Positions 54,603-61,594 of a stretch of DNA of 64,000 nucleotides are shown here, piece by piece (positions within the stretch are counted from its first letter, which is position 1; each line of letters begins with the position of its first letter). The stretch lies in NCBI GenBank assembly GCA_021770755.1, contig JAETQI010000007.1, positions 1-64,000 on the forward strand. Reading direction: 5' to 3'. The notes beneath the pieces are model-generated. The model was given only the letters and a program-made list of their open reading frames with translations. It was not told where the DNA came from and did not search any database. Both the position numbers and the translations under genes were made by a program. The DNA is from Lachnospiraceae bacterium (GTDB lineage: Bacteria; Bacillota; Clostridia; Lachnospirales; Lachnospiraceae).

Positions 54603-55955
54603 TTAATCCTCTCCATTGCAGGCATCGATGATCGCATCCACGTATCCTTTGTCAAACCATGTCACATTCTGTCTGTCGAGATATCCGAAAGTCTCCCCTT
54701 TCGTCACGTCCGCGACACTGCCGTTGTCCCACAGGATACACGGGATCTGCACAGTCTCACCCGCGGAGTCCTTACATGCCGTGACTGCCTGGTTCACATA
54801 GTATGCTGCGTGTTCTTTGCGGGACTCCTCATTGTCTGCTTTCAGGATCGTTCCCCACTCGCTGATCACGACCGGCACATCCTTTGATGTCCACTGCTGG
54901 CTGATCACGCGGAACACTTCCTTCACGTCGTTTTTGACCTGCTCGTCAAACACACTCTTGCCGTTCTCCGACACGTCCATACAGAAAAAGTAAGGGGAAT
55001 AAGGATGCGTTGACACCATGATCCGGTTGGGATAACCGCCATTGTCTGTCGGAAGCACCTGGTTCCTGTACGAATACAGGTTCCCGGCATACCCTGTGCA
55101 CATGATGAAACGCGAGGCGTTGTATCCGCTGTCCACTGCGCGAATCGCATCGACGCCCGCCTGGGAGTAAGTGTTGATGATGCGCTGCGCTTCCTGCGAA
55201 TTTGGCGTATCCGGCGTCCACTCGTCGTCCGTGCCTGAAAGCCGCACCTCGTTGATCACCTCAAAGATCAGATGAAGGTCATACTCCGCAAACACCGTCG
55301 CCACCTGTGTCCAGATCTGTGTGATATAGTTGACCGACTGCTCCTGGCACTCCGCTGTCGGATAGATGAATCGCTTGTCCTTGTTGTCGTCGTGATGAAT
55401 GTTGATGACGACGTAGAGTCCCTCGTCATAACAGTAGTCCACGACTTCCTTCACCCTGCTCATCCATGCCTCGCTGATGGTATAGACTTTCTTCCCGTTT
55501 TCGTCTGTTGTGATATCGACATGATCATGCCATGACACTGGGATCCTGATCGTCCGGAATCCCTGTTCTTTCACCAGGCGGATCATCTCCTTCGTCGTCC
55601 TGGTATTGCCGGGCAGCCACGCACCCTCATAATCCAGCTCATCGGAAAGCCCGCTGCAGTCAATGGCGTCAAAGGTATTTCCCAGATTCCAGCCCATACC
55701 CATGTCCGCCACAAAGTCCTGCCACCGCACACCGTCGTCCTTCTGCTCCAAAGCCGGTTCCCCGGTCTGTGCCGCCGTCGCGGTCTCTGTCTCTATCTCA
55801 ATTTGTTCCACTGTACTGTCTTGTATCTCTGTGTTCATCTCTTCGCTTTCCTCCATTTCCGCCGTCTGTACAGACGTTTTCTCCGCTGTCTGCCCACAGC
55901 CCGACAGGACTGCCCCTGTCAGCAGCGCTGTCAGCAGAACGATTTTTTTCCTCAT
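54603..55955 (-). CDS. GH5 endoglucanase-type lipoprotein
   Basis: 450 residues. A lipoprotein signal (LLTALLTGAVLSGC, lipobox LSGC) anchors it outside; a Glu/Thr-rich spacer (about 25-75) follows. The GH5 barrel shows MGWNLGNTFDA, RIPVSWHDHV, VVINIHHDD, acid/base Glu in FEVINEVR and nucleophile Glu in VISEWGT, closest to subfamily 4 endoglucanases/xyloglucanases. It cuts beta-glucan, xyloglucan or xylan at the surface. The ATG overlaps the upstream U32-like gene's stop (ATGA, 55952-55955), so the two are coupled. It is the only clearly exported hydrolase in this locus within the window. Confidence 0.9.
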   Translation of the reverse strand: MRKKIVLLTALLTGAVLSGCGQTAEKTSVQTAEMEESEEMNTEIQDSTVEQIEIETETATAAQTGEPALEQKDDGVRWQDFVADMGMGWNLGNTFDAIDCSGLSDELDYEGAWLPGNTRTTKEMIRLVKEQGFRTIRIPVSWHDHVDITTDENGKKVYTISEAWMSRVKEVVDYCYDEGLYVVINIHHDDNKDKRFIYPTAECQEQSVNYITQIWTQVATVFAEYDLHLIFEVINEVRLSGTDDEWTPDTPNSQEAQRIINTYSQAGVDAIRAVDSGYNASRFIMCTGYAGNLYSYRNQVLPTDNGGYPNRIMVSTHPYSPYFFCMDVSENGKSVFDEQVKNDVKEVFRVISQQWTSKDVPVVISEWGTILKADNEESRKEHAAYYVNQAVTACKDSAGETVQIPCILWDNGSVADVTKGETFGYLDRQNVTWFDKGYVDAIIDACNGED

Positions 55956-56860
55956 CTTCTTCCCCCTGTCTTCTTTGCGGCATCCGCTGCAAACTGACCG
56001 ATCTTTACACGTATGAATGTTTGTTTCTCCTCCCTCACAAGGAAATACAGATACGCGTCCAGCACATACGGATAAGGCATTCCCCTGCCCGCGATCTTAA
56101 AGTTCACAAAACCTCTCTCAATATAGCTTCCGATCTCGTCATTCGATATGAACGCCGGGCGTTTCATACACTCCGCGAAAGTTTTGTTCGGATTGGCATT
56201 GGGACATTGAAAGATATCCTTCACATCAAACTCAAGCTGCGCCCTCGACTGCTGCGCGTAATGCTCCGCGCGCCTCTGGCAGCCCGGCGTGCACACCTCG
56301 TTCACCAGCAGCTCTATGCGCCCCGCATGAGGTTCCAGCTCCTTTAACGCGCGCTCATTATGATTCAGGTCATAATCCAGCACCACCAGGAAATAATCCT
56401 GCGCCAGCTCCCCAAGCACGCCGTCTGTCTCCGCGATCCGCTTTGTGGTCGATGAGATCAGCGCAAAGCGCGGCCATTCGCGCCGGATATAATCCTCCAG
56501 CACGCGGGTGTTTACCAGCACCTGATTCATACCGTTGTCCGCAAGCCGCATGATAAGGTTGCAGTAGGTATCCAGCACATGCTTCTCCTCCAGGACAGAA
56601 TTCGTCCATGTAAATCTCACTGGCACGCCCTTGCTGTTGTAGAGCCTGAGGGTCGCCTCGATATCCCGCTTTCCGGCGATCCCCATGACCACCCGTCCGC
56701 CGTTCCAGATAGCGCCCGGAAATGTCCCGTAAACCGATCCGATCCTGTATCCCTCACGGAAACAGTCCGGATACTTCTCCATCAGCATGATCACCGCGTA
56801 ATTTAACTGCCGGTAATAACAGAACCCCGGCAGATGCCAATAGACCTCTCTCTTCTCCAT
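55952..56860 (-). CDS. U32-like Fe-S protein, paralogue 1
   Basis: 302 residues. It resembles peptidase-U32/UbiU-UbiV-type TIM-barrel proteins: VNEVCTPGCQRRAEHY matches the family's Cys-rich V-N-x-x-C-x3-C-x-x-R-x-x-H motif, with two further Cys (IFQC and AEC), giving four candidate [4Fe-4S] ligands, and the C-terminal NFKIAGRGMPYP matches its KIEGR element. It is about 30-40% similar by eye to the next gene upstream (for example WNGG, NGMN-VLV, S-TK-I, LDY-N). U32 members are tRNA/rRNA or quinone hydroxylation enzymes or collagenase-like peptidases. Function here is unknown. It is coupled to the GH5 gene downstream. Confidence 0.7.
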   Translation of the reverse strand: MEKREVYWHLPGFCYYRQLNYAVIMLMEKYPDCFREGYRIGSVYGTFPGAIWNGGRVVMGIAGKRDIEATLRLYNSKGVPVRFTWTNSVLEEKHVLDTYCNLIMRLADNGMNQVLVNTRVLEDYIRREWPRFALISSTTKRIAETDGVLGELAQDYFLVVLDYDLNHNERALKELEPHAGRIELLVNEVCTPGCQRRAEHYAQQSRAQLEFDVKDIFQCPNANPNKTFAECMKRPAFISNDEIGSYIERGFVNFKIAGRGMPYPYVLDAYLYFLVREEKQTFIRVKIGQFAADAAKKTGGRR

Positions 56861-56881
56861 GTCAATCCTCCCTTCCCGCTG

Positions 56882-57832
56882 TTATGGCCACCTAGAGGGC
56901 TTTGGCCTGCCCACCGTGATCATCCTGTTTGCCGCCAGACTGTTGAGCAGCGTTGTCGCAGCGTCCACACGGTATTGGGGACGTATCAGATAATGGCAGT
57001 AAACCTCCAGGATATAAAAGAGGTTCGCCGTCCTTCCCTCCAGCTTGAAATTGCAAAATCCCATCGGCACATACTTCTCCCAGATATCCTCGGGCGACAC
57101 ATACGTGCAGTAGCTCTGTATCGTGGCAAACTCATTATGTTCCCCGTAATCGCAGTGCCATTGCTCCAGGGGGATCTGCCTGTCGGGGGTGCGCGTGCGG
57201 TTTTTGAGCATGATCCGCTGGTTTTTTGCCTCGTTTTCGTAGTGTCTGCCGCGTCTTGGACAGTCGGGCTGGCATACCGCGTTCACAAGGATCTCGCAGC
57301 GGCTCTTATCCCCGATCTTTTCCAGCTCCTCAAAGCGGTTGTTGAAATTATAGTCCAGGACTACGAGATGGTAGTCCTTTTCCAGCTCCGCGTTCACCGC
57401 ATCAATATCCCGGATCTCCTTGCAGGTGGAGCTGTTGATCCGAAAGCCCGGATAATTTCTGCGTATATATTCCTCCAGAAGCGGCGACACGACAAGGACT
57501 CCGTTCATACCGTTATCTGCCGCCTTCATGCAGAAATTGCAGTAAGGGTCTTTCAGATCCTCCTCGTCAATGAACATGTTCGTGTAGGTATAGCGCACCG
57601 CCACGCCCTTGTCGTTGATGCTTTTGATCGCATGCTCTATATAACCTGCATCGCACTGGTCATTCGGCGAGCGCCTGCCGCCATTCCAGAGCGACATGGG
57701 AAATTCCCCGAAGAAAGACGCGATCCGCACGCCCTCCCTGAAATAGTGCGGTCTCTTCTCAAGCATCGACAGCAGCACCATATTCAGCGGAAAATTCTGC
57801 CTGAGTCCCGGCAGATGAAACCTAACCTCCAT
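56882..57832 (-). CDS. U32-like Fe-S protein, paralogue 2
   Basis: 316 residues, homologous to the following gene: both begin with a LPG..-type N-terminus, have WNGG and DNGMN, and share LVNAVCQPDCPRRGRHY. Cys in WHCDYG and QSYCTY complete four potential cluster ligands. NFKLEGR matches the U32 KIEGR element. ATG 57832 lies after AAAGGATG; a longer frame would read through a terminator hairpin. The pair recalls UbiU-UbiV, two paralogous U32 proteins that form one complex, but this locus is about sugars, not quinones. Confidence 0.7.
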   Translation of the reverse strand: MEVRFHLPGLRQNFPLNMVLLSMLEKRPHYFREGVRIASFFGEFPMSLWNGGRRSPNDQCDAGYIEHAIKSINDKGVAVRYTYTNMFIDEEDLKDPYCNFCMKAADNGMNGVLVVSPLLEEYIRRNYPGFRINSSTCKEIRDIDAVNAELEKDYHLVVLDYNFNNRFEELEKIGDKSRCEILVNAVCQPDCPRRGRHYENEAKNQRIMLKNRTRTPDRQIPLEQWHCDYGEHNEFATIQSYCTYVSPEDIWEKYVPMGFCNFKLEGRTANLFYILEVYCHYLIRPQYRVDAATTLLNSLAANRMITVGRPKPSRWP

Positions 57833-57864
57833 CTTTTCATCCTTTCCTCCGCATCTTCTAAAAA

Positions 57865-57893
57865 GGGGATGGCGCTCGGAAAACACCATCCCC
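57865..57893 (-). terminator. Terminator/attenuator after the solute-binding protein gene
   Basis: On the minus strand GGGGATGG and CCATCCCC form the core of a strong stem followed by TTTTT. It separates the ABC importer genes from the downstream U32-GH5-GH43 genes and probably lets only part of the transcription pass. Confidence 0.8.
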
Positions 57894-57954
57894 CATTGTT
57901 GCTGATCACAATATTGATCGCTGTATTAATATGATACAAATCCTGTCGTCCAGA

Positions 57955-59544
57955 TCATTCTTTCAGAGAAGCATTGAACTCGTCAACGGCTGTCTGCCAT
58001 GCAGGAAGATTCTGCTCTAAGATCGCATCAACGTCAGAACCTACACTCAGCTTATACAGGAAGTCATCATTCGGGTTGAAGTTCGGAACGATCGCGTGCC
58101 AGTCATCAACACCGTTCGTTGTCATCATATCGATCGTCTCGTCCACGGAGCGCGTATCCTTCATGCCGCCGTAAAGATTATCCAGCAGTGCATAGTAGCC
58201 TTCATAACCCGGAACATCCTCTGACCATACGTCATAGGCAAACATGATCTGTCTTGCCTTCTCATCGCTGTAGGAAGCAGGCATGCAGTAGAGGTTGTTG
58301 CTCTTATTTGTCACGTTGTCTCCCTTAGGTCCCTTCGGGAACATGACGAATCCGTAATCAACGCTCTGATCCAGTGTCACACCGTTTACTTCCACAGGAT
58401 TCTGGCCTGTCAGCCAGCCGCCCTCATATGCGCAGTATGCGTCGTCATACATGAACGCTGCCTTGCCGCTCATAAAGAGGTTCTTGTAGTCCTCCCAGTT
58501 CGTTCCTTCCTCATTGCCGTAATCAAGGAAATAATTGTTGGTTACTGTATCGATACCAAAATGCAGGGCTTCTCTCACCGCATCGCTGTCAGCAGTCAGT
58601 GTGTATGTACCGTCGCTGTTCTTGGTGACAAGCTGTCCGCCGTTAGAGCGCACGCACATATATACCATGCCGCCGTTGTTCTGTACGCAGCCGTAAATAT
58701 CGTTCTGTCCGTCGTTGTCCGTATCCCGCTGTACTTCCTTCATGATGTCAACCCATGCATCCCAGGTCCACTCTCCATTGAGCTGCATATCATAGATCGT
58801 CTCAGGATCGATGCCGGCATCCTTTAATACGGTCTTGTTGAAATACAGACCTGCTCTGGGCTCCGAAGGACCCGTATAGAAGCAGTATACAGAATCGCCT
58901 ACCCTCCAACTGTTCACCTCGCCGTTCACCTGCCACTTCTCTGCGGAGAGGTCGATCACATCGCCGTCAAGCTTTGACAGGTCGTACATCAGTCCCTGGC
59001 TGACATCTGCCGCCGTCGCTGCAGAGTTTGTCAGTATGTAGATGATATTCTCATCGCTTCCTGAAGTGGCAGCCTGCACAAATGCCTCACCGATCGAGCC
59101 TTCGCCCCAGCCCCAGCCAGCGTAATTCTTCTGAACCATGGTAAAATTATATGTTTCCTGAAGCCAGTCACGATACTCTTTTTGCGCTTCCTTGAAATCT
59201 GTATTGGCATCTTCCTCACCTGTCCACCAGTCGGCGATAATGATCTCCATGCCGCCTAAATCGAACGGCTCGCCTGTCGTCGGATCGATCCTCACTTCCG
59301 GTGTTCCGTCATCTTCTGCTTCCGTCGTCTGTGCCTCGCTGCCCGGCTCCGCGGCTTCTGTCTGTGCCTCGCCGCCTTTCTGTTCCTCACCGCCGGTCTG
59401 CTCTCCTGTGCTTGCCTGTGTGTCGCCGCCTGTCGCATCTCCGCTTGCAGGCTGATCTGCACTACCGCCGCAGCCAGTCATGCTGACTGTCATGATCGCT
59501 GCAATAGAAGCCGCCATCAATCTGTTTAACATTTTTCTTTTCAT
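57955..59544 (-). CDS. Sugar ABC transporter solute-binding lipoprotein
   Basis: 529 residues. Lipoprotein signal ending MTVSMTGCGG, a low-complexity Glu/Ala/Gly/Thr linker of about 60 residues, then a family-1-type solute-binding domain (MEIIIADWWTGEED, WVDIMKEVQRDTDNDGQND, AFMYDDAYCAYEGGW). It delivers oligosaccharides to the two permeases upstream. ATG 59544 has GGAGG 5 nt before it. A stem-loop precedes the gene and a terminator follows, the usual arrangement for giving the binding protein more product than the permeases. Confidence 0.92.
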   Translation of the reverse strand: MKRKMLNRLMAASIAAIMTVSMTGCGGSADQPASGDATGGDTQASTGEQTGGEEQKGGEAQTEAAEPGSEAQTTEAEDDGTPEVRIDPTTGEPFDLGGMEIIIADWWTGEEDANTDFKEAQKEYRDWLQETYNFTMVQKNYAGWGWGEGSIGEAFVQAATSGSDENIIYILTNSAATAADVSQGLMYDLSKLDGDVIDLSAEKWQVNGEVNSWRVGDSVYCFYTGPSEPRAGLYFNKTVLKDAGIDPETIYDMQLNGEWTWDAWVDIMKEVQRDTDNDGQNDIYGCVQNNGGMVYMCVRSNGGQLVTKNSDGTYTLTADSDAVREALHFGIDTVTNNYFLDYGNEEGTNWEDYKNLFMSGKAAFMYDDAYCAYEGGWLTGQNPVEVNGVTLDQSVDYGFVMFPKGPKGDNVTNKSNNLYCMPASYSDEKARQIMFAYDVWSEDVPGYEGYYALLDNLYGGMKDTRSVDETIDMMTTNGVDDWHAIVPNFNPNDDFLYKLSVGSDVDAILEQNLPAWQTAVDEFNASLKE

Positions 59545-59563
59545 ATTATCCTCCATTCTTGTC

Positions 59564-59597
59564 GCACCTGCCTGCCGGTCTGACCGGGAGCAGGTGC
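59564..59597 (-). other. Intercistronic stem-loop before the binding-protein gene
   Basis: GCACCTGC (59564-59571) pairs with GCAGGTGC (59590-59597), with an inner stem CCGGT/ACCGG. It has no T tail and lies 20 nt upstream of the binding-protein start, so it is more likely an mRNA processing or stability element than a terminator. Confidence 0.65.
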
Positions 59598-59657
59598 AAT
59601 TTACTATTTATATAAACCTCCGCCCTCAGACGGAAACTTATACCATAAACATTTGCA

Positions 59658-60665
59658 TCACATCTTGATTCCAGTGCTGCTCAGACTCTCCACAAAGCCC
59701 TTCTGCGCGTACAGATACAGTACGATCAGCGGAACGATCACCATCAAAGTGCCCGTCGCCAGCATACAGTTGGTATACGGAACGGAAACACCCGCCGAGC
59801 TTGCCGAACCTGTGATCCTCGCCATGTATCCGCCAAACGTATCCGGAAGCTGCTTGAGCTTGATGCTCAGCAGGCTCACCTGCCCCAGAAACATGCTGGA
59901 ATAAAAACCGTCCGTCCACTGCCATACGAATGAGAACAGGAAGCAGGACGTAAGGATCGGCTTTGCGTCCGGCAGCATGATGCTGACAAAAGTCTTGAGT
60001 GTACCGCAGCCGTCCACGTAAGCGGCCTCCTCCATCTCCTTCGGGATATTGCGGAAGAACTGTCGTATCATATAGATATAGAGTCCGTTCTTTAGACCCA
60101 TGCATCCAAATGACATCATATAATAAGGAAGCACGGAACCGCGCAGGTTGATGGGAGCGCCCGTCACCATCTCAATGATCCCCAGCACGTCAAAATACCG
60201 GAAGTGCAGATGCAGGGAAGTCGAGATTACCTGGGGCGGGATCAGGATCATGACCATCACACAGGCAAACCAGAAACGCTTTAGCGGAAACTTGAACCGC
60301 GCAAAGCCGTATCCCACCAGCGTACACATGGACACCTGCACGATCGAGATTGTCAGCGCGATCACAAGCGAGTTAAACAAACTCTTTCCATACTCCATCA
60401 GGCCCGCCGCCAGACGGTAATTCTCCGTGGTAAAATGCAGCGGAATAGAGATAACGATGGGATCATACAGGTCGCCCTCGGTCATGAAGCTCACCGAGAT
60501 CTTGTTCAGCAGGGGCTGCAGAATCAGGAAACACAGTCCGAAAAGCAATATCGCCCGACATATGCTGACGCCGTACCCCATCACGGTTCTTCGCAGGAGA
60601 TAGCCGCCAGATTTTCTGTTTCTCTCCCAGAAATTTGTATATTTTCCAGTTTTCACCTTACTCAT
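59658..60665 (-). CDS. Carbohydrate ABC transporter permease (MalG type)
   Basis: 335 residues with six membrane helices. The EAA loop is EMEEAAYVDGCGTLKTFVSIMLP (key residues EAAYVDG). It is the second permease, overlapping the upstream one by 8 nt (60658-60665). No ABC ATPase is in the window, so an MsmK-like shared ATPase encoded elsewhere is likely. Confidence 0.92.
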   Translation of the reverse strand: MSKVKTGKYTNFWERNRKSGGYLLRRTVMGYGVSICRAILLFGLCFLILQPLLNKISVSFMTEGDLYDPIVISIPLHFTTENYRLAAGLMEYGKSLFNSLVIALTISIVQVSMCTLVGYGFARFKFPLKRFWFACVMVMILIPPQVISTSLHLHFRYFDVLGIIEMVTGAPINLRGSVLPYYMMSFGCMGLKNGLYIYMIRQFFRNIPKEMEEAAYVDGCGTLKTFVSIMLPDAKPILTSCFLFSFVWQWTDGFYSSMFLGQVSLLSIKLKQLPDTFGGYMARITGSASSAGVSVPYTNCMLATGTLMVIVPLIVLYLYAQKGFVESLSSTGIKM

Positions 60666-61569
60666 AATAGTAAACCCCCTTCGAGATGATGAACGAACTC
60701 ACTCCGATAATCGCCATGACCAGCACGAAATATGTCCAGGACATAGCGGATGCCAGCCCGTAATTCAGGTTTACATTCATATATGTCGTGATCTTTTCAA
60801 TGACTTCATTGTCCGATCTCATACAGAAGTCCACTACCGTGTAGATCCAGTTCACCAGGAAGAGGGAACTGACCATGGGGAATGTGATCTTCCAGAGACT
60901 CTCCCACTTGGTACAGCCTTCGATGTCCGCAGCCTCATACATACTCGTTGAGATCGTCTGCAGTCCCGATAGGAAGATAATGATCTGGATACCCGAGGAG
61001 ATCGCCACATCGTAGATGTTGTCAATGATCTCGAACAGCTTCTCAAACGCCCTCACGCCCACGCCGGTCGTCCTGAGGATCTCCTGGAGCGCATCCGAGA
61101 TGCCTGTCGTGCCCTGTGCGTTCATCTCCACTGTCTGTGCGACAGCCGCCATCAGGGCATTGTCGGAGTCCAGCTTCAACATCACGCCGGAAGCCAGGAT
61201 CACGGGCAGGAAGAACACGGAACGAACCAGCGCCCTGCCCTTAAACTTCTGGTTCAGCACCAGCGCCACAAAGAAACTGAATACCATGATCGCCAAAGAA
61301 TTGGTCGCCATTCTGGAAAGCTCCTCTGTGAGAAGCCTGACAAAATTGGCATCCACCTGGAAAGCATAATTGTAATTGGCAAGCCCCTTCCACACTGTCT
61401 TAAACTCCCCCGCTCCCAACTGCACATCACTGAAACTCATGTACAGTGACTGGAACAGCGGACTTATCATAAAGGCTAAAAAACCGATAATAAACGGAGA
61501 TATGAACAGGTACCCCGAGATGGCTTTCCGTTTCTGAAGGCCTGCCAACTTAGTTTTCTGTTTTTTCAT
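60658..61569 (-). CDS. Sugar ABC transporter permease (MalF/UgpA type)
   Basis: 303 residues with about six membrane helices (AISGYLFISPFIIGFLAFM, ending SSFIISKGVYYYE) and an EAA loop MYEAADIEGCTKWESLW. A periplasmic-side insertion of about 60 residues (around 125-185) is longer than usual. ATG 61569 is 8 nt after AAAGGA; a GTG two codons earlier is too close. First transporter gene of the importer set. Confidence 0.9.
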   Translation of the reverse strand: MKKQKTKLAGLQKRKAISGYLFISPFIIGFLAFMISPLFQSLYMSFSDVQLGAGEFKTVWKGLANYNYAFQVDANFVRLLTEELSRMATNSLAIMVFSFFVALVLNQKFKGRALVRSVFFLPVILASGVMLKLDSDNALMAAVAQTVEMNAQGTTGISDALQEILRTTGVGVRAFEKLFEIIDNIYDVAISSGIQIIIFLSGLQTISTSMYEAADIEGCTKWESLWKITFPMVSSLFLVNWIYTVVDFCMRSDNEVIEKITTYMNVNLNYGLASAMSWTYFVLVMAIIGVSSFIISKGVYYYE

Positions 61570-61594
61570 AACCACATTCCTTTCTAAAAGCTTT

